This document shows, in pieces, positions 35,636-44,152 of a stretch of DNA of 47,163 bases. Within the stretch, counting starts at the first letter, position 1; each line of letters begins with the position of its first letter. The translations under genes and the position numbers were made by a program. The DNA comes from Phormidium sp. FACHB-1136. Its GTDB lineage: Bacteria > Cyanobacteriota > Cyanobacteriia > Phormidesmidales > Phormidesmidaceae. Under the pieces are notes generated by a model. That model did not search any database. It worked only from the letters and a program-made list of their open reading frames with translations, and was not told the DNA's origin. The stretch is taken from positions 1 to 47,163 of the forward strand of contig NZ_JACJRS010000045.1 of NCBI RefSeq assembly GCF_014697375.1. The letters are read 5' to 3'.

Positions 35636-38059
35636 ATGCCCTGGCTTCAACAATTGGATCAGGTCTGTGCCGATAGTCTGCCCCAGGTGGGCTACAAGGC
35701 CTACGCCCTAGGGTTGCTGGCCCAGCAGCATCTACCCGTTGTGGCAGGGCAGATTATTCCTGCCCAGGGGTGGCAAAACGCGCTCTCCAGCCTGATGGAC
35801 GCCAATATATTGCGGCGGCTAGACGACCTAGAACGGCTGAAAATGGCCGGGTTTAAAGAGCTTCAGCAGATCAGCCAGCAGGCCCAAGCTGCCTATGCCG
35901 CCGCCGCCCTGCCGGATCAACTGGTGGCGGATCTCGCCGCTTGGCCCCATCCCGCCTGGATGTTGCGGGCTTCTCTGGGGCCAGCCTCAGCCCGACGGGG
36001 ACAGGGCATGGATCTGGGCGTGGGACTGTTACCCGCCCAGGTGGGAGCATCAACCCTGGTGCCCCTGGCCAAAGCCCTTCAGCAGTTTTGGGGAGAGGCG
36101 CTATCGGCCCGAAATTTGGCGGTGTGGCGACATCGTCAGCCCTCCTTGGGCTACCTTCCCCTAGCCACCCTGGTCACCCCCCTCTATCCGGCCCTGGTAA
36201 CGGGAACCCTGCGGCTGGGCACTCGGCGGGCCCTGTGGGACTGTGTGATGGGGTTGGGTCTGCCCCTGGTGCGAGGGGAGGCGATTCCGGCCCGAGGCCA
36301 AATGGAGTTGACGCAGCCGGATAGCCTTCAGTGGAAGCCCGGATTTCAGGAGCAGGTCTACCAAGTCAGCTTGGGCCAAGGCGACCGACGCGATCCAGCA
36401 GGGCCAGCCCACGTCGATCTAGAACGACTGGAGCCAGATCGCCCTGTCAGCGGCCTGCCCCTACGGGTGATCCAGCGGGAAGATCCAGCCCTCCTGCCCC
36501 CCCTCACCCCCGATCACATTCGTCAGTTGATTGATTTGGGTCAACGCAGTCGTCAGGTGCTAGGGGCCGATGCCGCCCTGGTGCCCCCCGCCGCTGAGTT
36601 TGATCTGGGCCTGGAGTGGATTCTTTGCCCAGGGGAACAGGGCCAGGGCTGGCAGTTTGTGATTACCCAGGTGATCCCCTACGTGGCCGCGCCCCCCGCC
36701 GTGGCTCCGACGATAGCGCCCCCCGCCCCCCGTTCCGTTCGCCCGCCCAGCCTGCCCCATCTCCCCTCGGTGAGTACGGTGGTTAAAGGGATTGGAGCCT
36801 CGGCGGGGCAAGTGCAGGGCATTGCCGTGGTAGCCCGCCAGCCCCAGGATTTGCCGCGTCCCCTGCCCCCCAATGCCATTGTGGTGTTGCCCGATCTCCA
36901 GCCCGACGTGTTCCTCCAGCTCGAAGCCGTGGCGGGCATTGTCACCGAGCAAGGGGGGGCCACCTGCCATGCGGCCATTCTGGCGCGGGAAATTGGGGTG
37001 CCCGCCATTGTGGGGGCTCCCCAGGCCACCCAAATCTTAGAAAACGCCATGCCCCTCTGGCTGGATGGGAACCGGGGCGTCGTCTACGGCCTCGATGCGG
37101 CCCGGATTCCCTCCATTGTGACCCAGCCCCCGGCCCGCTCCCCGGCCACCCCCCTAGTGGATTTGCCACCCCGGCGCTACCACGACCTCCGCACCAAAGT
37201 GATGGCCAACCTCAGCCAAATTCGGCGGCTCGACACCCTACCCGTGGAGCACATTGCGGGGGTGGGGCTACTGCGGTCGGAGTGGCTGTTGCTGGATATT
37301 TTGGAAGGCCGACATCCCTGGCACTGGATTAACCAAGGCCAGGGGGCCGAACTGCAAAGCCGCATGGTGCAGCAGATTGAGCCGATCTTGAAAGTGCTTG
37401 GCCCCAAACCCCTGCGCTACCGCAGCCTAGACCTACGTTCCCACGAATGGCAGGCTCTCGTGGGTAGTCCGCCCCTAGAACCCAACCCCATGCTGGGCCT
37501 GCGGGGCACCCTCAGCTACGATGTCGATTCCCGCCTGTTTGAGATAGAACTAGCGGCCCTAGCCACCTTGCAACGGGCGGGCTATGACAACCTGCAACTG
37601 ATTTTGCCCTTTGTGCGCACTGTGGAGGAGGTGCTGGCGTGTCAGCAGCATATTCGGCAGGCGGGCCTGAACCAGGCCGAACCCTTCGCCCTGTGGATTA
37701 TGGCGGAGGTGCCCTCGGTACTGTTCTTGCTGCCCGCCTATGCCCAGGCCGGGGTGCAGGGCATCGCCCTCGGCTCTAACGATTTGACCCAACTGCTGCT
37801 GGCCGTGGATCGCGATCAACCCACCATGGCCTCCGCCTACGATGAACGCCACCCCGTCATCCAAATGGCCATCGCCTACCTGATCCAAGAGGCCCAACGC
37901 TGCGGCCTCACCTGCTCCATCTGTGGGCAGGCCCCCGTTCGCCACCCCGACCTGATCGCCAACCTAGTGGCCTGGGGCATCCATTCCATTTCAGTGGAAA
38001 CCGCCGCCCTGCCCTTCACCCTAGAAGCCGTGCGACAGGCCGAACAAGATCAAATTTGA
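35636..38059 (+). CDS. PEP-utilising enzyme family protein (PEP synthase/PPDK-like)
   Basis: 807 aa. The C-terminal half is a clear PEP-synthase/PPDK module. The swivelling phosphohistidine domain (about 380-490) has VTEQGGATCHAAILAREIGVPAIVG with the phospho-His. The PEP-binding TIM barrel has GLLRSEWLLLDI, LRGTLSYD, FVRTVEEV, IMAEVPSVLFLL, GSNDLTQLLLAVDRD and CSICGQAPVRHPDL with the catalytic Cys. The N-terminal ~350 residues resemble only a degenerate ATP-grasp domain (WMLRASLGPASARRGQGMDLGVG), and I see no normal ATP-binding motifs. The protein may therefore not be a standard PEP synthase. A Pro-rich linker lies near 370. Confidence 0.8.
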   Translation: MPWLQQLDQVCADSLPQVGYKAYALGLLAQQHLPVVAGQIIPAQGWQNALSSLMDANILRRLDDLERLKMAGFKELQQISQQAQAAYAAAALPDQLVADLAAWPHPAWMLRASLGPASARRGQGMDLGVGLLPAQVGASTLVPLAKALQQFWGEALSARNLAVWRHRQPSLGYLPLATLVTPLYPALVTGTLRLGTRRALWDCVMGLGLPLVRGEAIPARGQMELTQPDSLQWKPGFQEQVYQVSLGQGDRRDPAGPAHVDLERLEPDRPVSGLPLRVIQREDPALLPPLTPDHIRQLIDLGQRSRQVLGADAALVPPAAEFDLGLEWILCPGEQGQGWQFVITQVIPYVAAPPAVAPTIAPPAPRSVRPPSLPHLPSVSTVVKGIGASAGQVQGIAVVARQPQDLPRPLPPNAIVVLPDLQPDVFLQLEAVAGIVTEQGGATCHAAILAREIGVPAIVGAPQATQILENAMPLWLDGNRGVVYGLDAARIPSIVTQPPARSPATPLVDLPPRRYHDLRTKVMANLSQIRRLDTLPVEHIAGVGLLRSEWLLLDILEGRHPWHWINQGQGAELQSRMVQQIEPILKVLGPKPLRYRSLDLRSHEWQALVGSPPLEPNPMLGLRGTLSYDVDSRLFEIELAALATLQRAGYDNLQLILPFVRTVEEVLACQQHIRQAGLNQAEPFALWIMAEVPSVLFLLPAYAQAGVQGIALGSNDLTQLLLAVDRDQPTMASAYDERHPVIQMAIAYLIQEAQRCGLTCSICGQAPVRHPDLIANLVAWGIHSISVETAALPFTLEAVRQAEQDQI

Positions 38060-38064
38060 GGTCT

Positions 38065-38172
38065 AATACCAAATCCGACTTGTTTGCCTCGGTATCAGCG
38101 GGCGAGGAGACCTTGCCCCTACGATTTGCTGGGCGGGGAATCGGGGTTATTCGATTAGAATTTGGTATAGGA
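38065..38172. repeat. MITE-like element with taccaaat inverted ends
   Basis: Left end ctaataccaaatccga and right end tagaatttggtataggac are imperfect inverted repeats ~100 bp apart. The interior carries a copy of the GAGGAGACC repeat (38099-38122). No ORF. Confidence 0.55.
38099..38122. repeat. Dispersed hairpin repeat copy
   Basis: GGCGAGGAGACCTTGCCCCT followed by ACG; same family as the copies in the PMT-type and nnr genes. A related, more diverged hairpin (CAGGGTAGGGAGACCCTG) lies at 38213-38230. Confidence 0.7.
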
Positions 38173-38311
38173 CGGCATCCTGGTTGATGACCTCCGGCTA
38201 GGTAGGACAGCACAGGGTAGGGAGACCCTGCCCCGGCAAGAGGATGAGGATGACATTGGAGATGGAGACTTTTCTATAGGATAGGAAAGCGTTTTAGATC
38301 GGGAGAGGGGT

Positions 38312-40429
38312 ATGGAGACAGGGGGACAGGGGGGTGATCTCCTGGGGGGGCGCTACCGGATTCTGCGGCAGCTTAGCGACGGTGGCTTTGGCCGTACCTA
38401 CCTGGCGGAGGATACCCACCGATTTCAGGAACTCTGTGTGCTGCGGGAAGGTAACCCCCAGGTACAGGGCAAGGACGCCCTGGATCAGGCCCAAAAGCTA
38501 TTTGAGCGCGAGGCCAGCATCCTCTACCAGTTGGATCATCCCCAAATTCCTCGGTTTCGGGAACTGCTGCGACAGGAGGGCCAGATCTTCTTGGTGCAGG
38601 ACTATGTGGAAGGCCCCACCTATCGCCATCTACTAGGCCGTCGGCAGGCCCAAGGGGGACAGTTCTCTGAAGCCGAGGTGGTGCAGTTGTTGGCCCAATT
38701 GCTGCCCGTGTTGCAATACCTGCACGGACTGGGCATTGTCCACCGTGATATTTCCCCCGACAATCTGGTGCAACGCAATGCCGATGGTCGTCCGGTGCTG
38801 ATCGACTTTGGCAGTGTGAAACAACTGCTGGTGAATGTGCGTCACCAGATGGGAGTGCCCCATCCCTACCAAACCCCCCATGGGACGATTACCCGCCTCG
38901 GCCATAGGGGCTATATCCCCGCCGCCCAACAAAAGACGGGCTTCGCTACCCCCTCGGATGATCTCTATGCCCTGGGCATGACGGCCATGGTGCTGTTGAC
39001 GGGCAAAGAACCCGATGAACTCTACGACGAGCGCAAAAAAGGCTGGGCTTGGCCCAATCACCTGGAGGTTTCGGCACATCTGCGAACGACGCTAGAGCAA
39101 ATGGTGGCTAGGGATGTCGCTGAACGGCCCACATCGGCACAGCAGGTGATGACCGCCCTGAACCTAGCCAACCCCTACGGATCAACCCCGGACGACGGGG
39201 AGACGATGCCCGTGCGGATGCAGCCCACGACGCCGCCCCCCCCGGAACCGCCCCCGACGGTGGTGGCTCCGGCCCCGCCGCGTCCCTTGCGACTGCGGGT
39301 TTTGTCCGCCGCCACCCCCCAACCGCTGGCGGGCTATCCCAATCCTGGCGCTTTCGGCCCTGGCGATGCCGACCCAACCATTTCCGGATCCATCTATCCC
39401 CCAGATCCAACCTACACCGTACCGCCGCCACCCCGTCCGACTCAATCGCCCCAGCGCCAAGGGATGAGGGCGGGATGTTGGCCAGCGCTGGCGGGGATGG
39501 CCCTTGTGCTGGGGATGGCAGCGGGCCTAGGCTGGTGGCTGGATCCCTTAGGTTGGCGCAATTCAACCGCCGTGGCTCCAGGGGTTAACGATGCCAACAA
39601 TAGCAACCTCAGTGAGGCGGAACAGGTTCGCAAGCAGGCGATTCGGGATCGGGCGACAACCCTAGGGGTGGACTGGGCCTACCTCGTCAGCCTCACGGAT
39701 CAGTTCTTTTTTGAGGCCCATCCCGACCGCCAGGGTACCCCGCTCACCGACCAGCCCCAGGATGCCGCCCTACGAGACGAGTGGGACGCCCTCGCCACCG
39801 CAAATCTAGATTTAATGGAGGCTCACCTCAGTGCGGAGGCCAGGGACAAACTGGGTCGCTACAACCCCGCCGACCAGGAACGATGGCGACGGCAAATTAA
39901 CCAACGCTACGTGGGCAGCAAAGCCCTAGAGAACTTGACCAACGCTCGGTTTGAGGCGCTGTTTCCAGGGCGTACCCAGCAGGGCTTTGTGGAAACTCCG
40001 GTGGATCAACTGCGGCTGGCCCTCGCCCAGGATCGGGTGACCGCCATCACCAGCGGCGATGCCCTGACCGAAATTCGCTTTGAACCGGGCCAATTTAGCC
40101 ACCAGGTCACGGGGGATCTACCCCCCGGCGATGGCCACATCTACATCCTGAATGCCAGCCAGGGCCAACTGATGCGGGTTAACCTGCAAGCCCCTCCCGA
40201 CGCCACCCGCCTGTCGATCTACCTGCCTGCACCCACGCCAGAACGGCCCTACCTGCTATCCAGCGCGGCCCAAAACACCTGGGCCGGGGATCTCCCCCAG
40301 TCGGGTTACTACGAAATTGTGGTGGTGGCCCAGGCCAGGGAAACCACCCCCTTCAACCTCACGGTGGGGGTCGATACGGTCACCGATGATAGCCCCAATC
40401 CGCCCCCCGCCCCGCCCAAAACCAACTAG
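38312..40429 (+). CDS. Serine/threonine protein kinase-like protein with transmembrane and FFEAHP-type C-terminal region
   Basis: 705 aa. N-terminal Hanks-type kinase domain (about 14-275): Gly-rich loop LSDGGFGRTYLAE, catalytic loop HRDISPDN (Asp146), DFG Asp165 in LIDFGSVKQ, and RGYIPAAQQ activation segment. The beta-3 position that normally carries the ATP-anchoring Lys reads C-V-L-R-E (Arg45), so activity is doubtful. A Pro-rich linker and one TM helix (ALAGMALVLGMAAGLGWWL, about 390-410) follow, then an exported part with VDWAYLVSLTDQFFFEAHPDRQG and a C-terminal beta domain. This architecture is typical of cyanobacterial sensor kinases. Start ATG 38312. The signal sensed is unknown. Confidence 0.88.
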   Translation: METGGQGGDLLGGRYRILRQLSDGGFGRTYLAEDTHRFQELCVLREGNPQVQGKDALDQAQKLFEREASILYQLDHPQIPRFRELLRQEGQIFLVQDYVEGPTYRHLLGRRQAQGGQFSEAEVVQLLAQLLPVLQYLHGLGIVHRDISPDNLVQRNADGRPVLIDFGSVKQLLVNVRHQMGVPHPYQTPHGTITRLGHRGYIPAAQQKTGFATPSDDLYALGMTAMVLLTGKEPDELYDERKKGWAWPNHLEVSAHLRTTLEQMVARDVAERPTSAQQVMTALNLANPYGSTPDDGETMPVRMQPTTPPPPEPPPTVVAPAPPRPLRLRVLSAATPQPLAGYPNPGAFGPGDADPTISGSIYPPDPTYTVPPPPRPTQSPQRQGMRAGCWPALAGMALVLGMAAGLGWWLDPLGWRNSTAVAPGVNDANNSNLSEAEQVRKQAIRDRATTLGVDWAYLVSLTDQFFFEAHPDRQGTPLTDQPQDAALRDEWDALATANLDLMEAHLSAEARDKLGRYNPADQERWRRQINQRYVGSKALENLTNARFEALFPGRTQQGFVETPVDQLRLALAQDRVTAITSGDALTEIRFEPGQFSHQVTGDLPPGDGHIYILNASQGQLMRVNLQAPPDATRLSIYLPAPTPERPYLLSSAAQNTWAGDLPQSGYYEIVVVAQARETTPFNLTVGVDTVTDDSPNPPPAPPKTN

Positions 40430-40499
40430 CCTGTGCCCATGGAGCCATGGCTAATGGAGTGCTCTTTTCTTCTTTTAGTGCCTCTTTTACAATGGCCCT

Positions 40500-41210
40500 A
40501 TGGCACAGCAAACCCATTATCAAATTCTCGAAGTTCACGAAACGGCGACCCAGGCGGAGATCAAACGGGCCTATCGTCGCTTGGCCAAGCAATTTCACCC
40601 CGATAGCCAAGCAGAATCCGCCTCCCACGACCACATTGCCCGCATTAACAGCGCCTACGAGGTGATTGGCGACCCCAGCCGTCGGGTGAGGTACGACCGG
40701 GAGCGGCAGGGGGTCGTCATGGCCAATCCAGAGGCCACCGCCCAACAACGCACCCAGCGCACCGCTAACATGCAAGCCGCCTATCGACGCCATCGGCAGG
40801 CCAGCCAATCCTCGGAGGCCCAGGAGGATGCTTGGCTGAAGCTGGTCTATGCCCCGGTGGATCGACTCATCGCCAAGATTATGTCTCCCCTTAAGGCCGA
40901 AATCCGCAAGCTCTCCGCCGACCCCTTCGACGATGAGCTCATGGAAGCCTTCCAAGCCTACCTAGAGCAGTGCGGCACCTGGCTAGAACAGGCCAAAACC
41001 AAGTTTCAATCCATGGCCAACCCCGCCAGCACCGCCGGGGTCGCCGCCGATCTGTACCACTGCCTGGGCCAGCTAGAGGATGGCCTAGAGGAAATGGAGC
41101 GCTTTACCTACAGCTACGAAACCTCCTACCTACACACAGGCCAAGAACTGTTCCGCATGGCCCGCCAACAACGCCAAGACGCCAAGGAACGGGTCAAACA
41201 CCTAGGATAA
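40500..41210 (+). CDS. DnaJ-domain (J-domain) protein
   Basis: 236 aa. The N-terminal J domain (about 4-68) has HYQILEVHETATQAEIKRAYRRLAKQFHPDSQ with the HPD tripeptide needed to stimulate Hsp70 ATPase, and SAYEVIGDPSRRVRYDRER. There is no Gly/Phe or zinc-finger region, so it is a type III J protein. The remainder is helical and charged with no recognised domain. It starts at ATG 40500, 70 bp after the kinase gene, and may be co-transcribed. Confidence 0.9.
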   Translation: MAQQTHYQILEVHETATQAEIKRAYRRLAKQFHPDSQAESASHDHIARINSAYEVIGDPSRRVRYDRERQGVVMANPEATAQQRTQRTANMQAAYRRHRQASQSSEAQEDAWLKLVYAPVDRLIAKIMSPLKAEIRKLSADPFDDELMEAFQAYLEQCGTWLEQAKTKFQSMANPASTAGVAADLYHCLGQLEDGLEEMERFTYSYETSYLHTGQELFRMARQQRQDAKERVKHLG

Positions 41211-41991
41211 TCAGCCGTTGGGATAAGCTGACGCGCATTTAAATTACATTCATTATGTTTCCTTTAGGCTTGATCTTACGATCCCAGTTAATGACAAGCT
41301 CCCCCTTGAGCATCTCGAAAAATGCAGGTCTTCTTGAGACTGGCTACGAAGTTCCATGGGTTTTAGGCTCTTCGAGTTCGCAATAAGGTAATTAATCGAG
41401 GTGCCCTTGAGTAATTAGAAGATTTATCGTCGCACAGTCATCTATTAATCAATATTTTAGATACCCATATTCTAGTCTAAGTCTCATTGTGAGACGGTGC
41501 TTTTCGCTATTTTTCGAGGAGCCTCTTCGTTAAAATTCTAGGACGGTTACGAAATACCGATGGGTATTTTCATCCTTTGGAGATCTTTGTGGTGGTTTTT
41601 CCTAACCCTATTTCCCAACCGAGCGAGCATTATCGATGAAGGTGCCACCCCGGTCTGCCCAAAACTGCCCGCGCCGGGGAGAGGCTAAGGAGACCATCGG
41701 TGTTTCGGTAAATTTTCTACAGGTGATCGATTGTCCGAATTGCGTTGGCCAGATGAGCCCTATCTCAAACTAGAGGCGGCTGGCCCCTCATCGGAAATCA
41801 CGGTTGTTTATCCAAAATCCCTCATTAAATGTGCGTAGATGTAGCGCAGATATCATCCCGACATCATCAACGCCCCTTAGAGTGGTAAAGGTATGTTACG
41901 TTGCAGCCTGAAATGACTCTGGCGTGTCAAGGCCATGCATTTCTCTGGGTTGTGAGCTGGCGAATCGGGCACCTAATGAGGGCTTCTATCC
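41211..41991. other. Long AT-richer intergenic region upstream of receiver-like gene
   Basis: 781 bp, clearly lower in GC than its neighbours. It has small perfect hairpins at about 41480-41496 (GTCTCAttgTGAGAC) and 41550-41570 (AAATACCgatgGGTATTT). On the minus strand 41239-41330 reads as a short open stretch (FFEMLKGELVINWDRKIKPK ending at TAA), which could be a relic of a gene. No complete gene or RNA family was recognised. Confidence 0.4.
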
Positions 41992-42789
41992 GTGGAATCA
42001 CCGCAAAAACTGGCGTTTGTTATCCAGGCTAATCGATTGCAGGGGTTGATTTGGCAGTCCCTACTCAAGTCTCAGTCCCTAGCGGTTATCCTAGAACCCT
42101 CTCGGACAGACTTGGTAGACTGTATCAGTCAAATTGCGGAGGCGGGACTTACCCTCCCCGATCTGATTATTTTAGATACGGAAATTAGCGACATTAACCC
42201 CTACGAGTTTTGTCGCTGGTGTCGTCAGCGCTTTCCTCGCATTCAGATCTTCCTAACCCGCACCCATCGAGGTCCCATTGCTGAAACCGAGCGGCGCTGG
42301 GCAATGCAGCAAGGGGCATCGGGCTTTTTGCACGGCTTCCACCGCGAAACCCTGATGAGTGCCGCCGCCGCCAGTATGCGGTTGATTTTGGCCTCCCTAG
42401 ATGCCCCCTTCCTAGACGAAAAGGCACTCCTCTCGGTACTGCTCAACATTCGCCGCCAGATGAGCCAATCTGCCCCCAGCACGACCGCCCTAACGCCCGC
42501 GAAGCCGCAAGAGTCCTACACAACGGCAAAAGGGAACGGTAATGGTGCGGATACAGGTAAGCGTCAATCCGCTACCAATGAAGGTTCTGACCTCTTCAAC
42601 GACATTAGCTGGGTCGCCGCTGGCCTGCGATCTCTCAACCCGCGCAACGGTTCGTCGGAGACCAACAGCCCCGCCCCAACCTTTGCCGCCACGCCAGAGA
42701 CACCACCACCCACCGTTCCCTCCAGCGACATCCCAGCCAGCACCGAGGCAACGCCCAAAACTCGCCGCTATCGAGGGGTGGTGTATTAA
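41992..42789 (+). CDS. Degenerate response-regulator receiver protein
   Basis: 265 aa from GTG 41992 (gaggg ~10 bp upstream). Residues ~6-130 fold like a CheY receiver: LAFVIQANRLQGLIWQSLL, DLIILDTEISDINPYEFCRWCRQRFP with Asp62 at the phospho-acceptor position, IFLTRTH, then QQGASGFLHGFHRETL. The acidic pair after strand 1 is replaced (FVIQAN) and the strand-5 Lys is replaced by His-Gly (FLHGF), so normal phosphorylation is doubtful. The C-terminal ~110 residues are Pro/Ser/Thr-rich and disordered, ending in a basic TRRYRGVVY. No output domain. Partners unknown. Confidence 0.7.
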   Translation: MESPQKLAFVIQANRLQGLIWQSLLKSQSLAVILEPSRTDLVDCISQIAEAGLTLPDLIILDTEISDINPYEFCRWCRQRFPRIQIFLTRTHRGPIAETERRWAMQQGASGFLHGFHRETLMSAAAASMRLILASLDAPFLDEKALLSVLLNIRRQMSQSAPSTTALTPAKPQESYTTAKGNGNGADTGKRQSATNEGSDLFNDISWVAAGLRSLNPRNGSSETNSPAPTFAATPETPPPTVPSSDIPASTEATPKTRRYRGVVY

Positions 42790-42853
42790 GGTGGGCTGAA
42801 TAGTGGGATGGCATTAACGCCGATTTACCGGGGATAGGCTGGAGGCTAGCTGG

Positions 42854-43345
42854 CTAACGGCAGTTCGTAAGGCAGCGGCAGCACCTCATCGAGGGTAAAG
42901 GGGTAAATAAGCCGGATTTAGTCTGAATCTGTTCATCGCCTCTGGCAATCAGCGTACTGTGACCGTCGGCAGAGTTGTAGTGAATCTCCTGCAACTCGAC
43001 GGCCCCTTGCTCCACGGGGTCTAGGTAAGTCTGCATCGCCCCCGCCTTGATCTGTGTCCCCCCGAGTGGACAGAGATAGTCGCCGCCCGTGGTCTGGAGA
43101 AAGCAACGGGTCGCTAGACTGGCCATCTTGCTATCTCCCACGTAGAGCAACCCGGACTGGCTGAGGGTCTGACGCACCTGTTGAATGGCCGGAATGTAGA
43201 GAGGGTCGTCGGCGTTCTGCCCTGAAACAACCTCGGTCGCTATCGGTAGTCCGAGCGGATCTAGCGTCGCCAGCATCAGCTTCCGTGGGGGCAGGTCGGG
43301 GCAATGGTCTTTGCGATGACCATACTGAAACAGCCCCGCCTCAGT
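42854..43345 (-). pseudogene. IS1634-type transposase remnant
   Basis: Fragment of an IS4-superfamily transposase. LFQYGHRKDHCPDLPPRKLMLATLDPLGLPIATEVVSGQNADDPLYIPAI and SGLLYVGDSKMASLATR are family hallmarks. The N-terminal third is missing, replaced by an unrelated integrase fragment at ~43345. Near the 3' end a frameshift (about 42895) changes the frame: the alternative frame reads FTLDEVLPLPYELPLAS to a TAG, more natural than the actual MRCCRCLTNCR. Non-functional. Confidence 0.8.
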
Positions 43346-43497
43346 GACCCTCCAAAAAGCAACTTCGCTACCAACAGGTAAACGCCAGACAGATGCCTCA
43401 GTAGGGCTTGCACCTCCTCCGGGGAGAGCACCGTTGGTAAGTAGCGCGTTGGCCTTGCTCTCACGGCATTTAAGCCCCAATCCGTAATGCTGCTCAT
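43345..43497 (-). pseudogene. Integron-type tyrosine recombinase remnant
   Basis: About 50 codons reading LNAVRARPTRYLPTVLS, PEEVQALLRHLSGVYLLVAK and LLFGGS. This is the linker and beginning of the catalytic domain of integron-integrase (IntI/XerC-like) proteins, just before the first catalytic Arg region (LLYGSGLRL in relatives). The similarity stops abruptly at the join with the IS1634 fragment, so the catalytic residues are absent. The N-terminal SAM-like domain is also missing. Confidence 0.65.
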
Positions 43498-44152
43498 AGT
43501 ACATTTTTACGCATGAGTGTGGTGGGCTTCTCAACACCTTTGCCATTACCCTGGCCCAACGACAAGGCTGGCGAACCGTGCCCCAAACCCTCAGAGATTG
43601 GGCCAACCGGATCCATTACGTTTTTTCTTTACTGGTATGAAACTACCCTGCCTCTCCTCGTGGGAGAGGGGCTGGGGGTAAGGGCTTCCGGGGCAGCGGG
43701 CTACTGAGCATAACCCGAACTGAGGTTAAATTAGGCTAAATATTGATCCCCACCACCCGGAAATTCAGTTGTGAGCGATACTTTCTTCTGATAAGATCAG
43801 CACACAGCGGTAGAAATACTTATCAATCCCGATTCAGACGCCACGGGCAAGGCTCCTTAGCCATAGGGGTTCTCCGTGTCTGTAGGCTGAATGGAGGGCT
43901 AGGCTCAGGATCTCCTGGCCGCCATAAGTCACCAAACCGTTGCCGTGGATGGCCCTGGATTCTCTAGGCACGGCCCCTCCCCAGGAGGAGTTTTGCTGTG
44001 AGAAGGTTAGGGATTTACGCTTCACAAGCGCCACATTTTACGAGATATTTTTTGGGGTATTTCGTGGGGGTCGTGGGGTGTTGCGATGCGGCCAGCCTCG
44101 CCCACCTTGCTCAAACGGCATGACTTTAACAGGAGTTGTATAGAGGGAACCT
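43498..44152. other. Repeat- and relic-rich region upstream of prk
   Basis: 43500-43640 (+) is open and reads ...LLNTFAITLAQRQGWRTVPQ..., possibly another transposase relic. 43650-43690 has the hairpin-bearing tract ctctcctcgtgggagagggg. 43691-43735 matches 45341-45385 (see separate entry). 43834-44034 (-) is an unrecognised 66-codon frame ending in WLRSLARGV. The last ~110 bp should contain the prk promoter and leader; gtatagagggaacct before the ATG gives a GAGGG ribosome binding site. Confidence 0.4.
43691..43735. repeat. Repeat copy A flanking prk
   Basis: gggcagcgggctactgagca followed by taacccgaactgaggttaaa; about 80 percent identical to 45341-45385. Each copy contains cgggyta...taacccg inverted arms. 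Confidence 0.7.

Noticed and set aside
43500..43640. Plus-strand fragment LLNTFAITLAQRQGWRTVPQ as a transposase gene
   Set aside because: Plausible relic but too short and not assignable to a family.
43834..44034. Minus-strand 66-codon frame upstream of prk, ending WLRSLARGV, considered as a TnpB/IS605-associated tail
   Set aside because: No zinc-ribbon or RuvC motif and no transposon end can be recognised; kept only as an unassigned frame.
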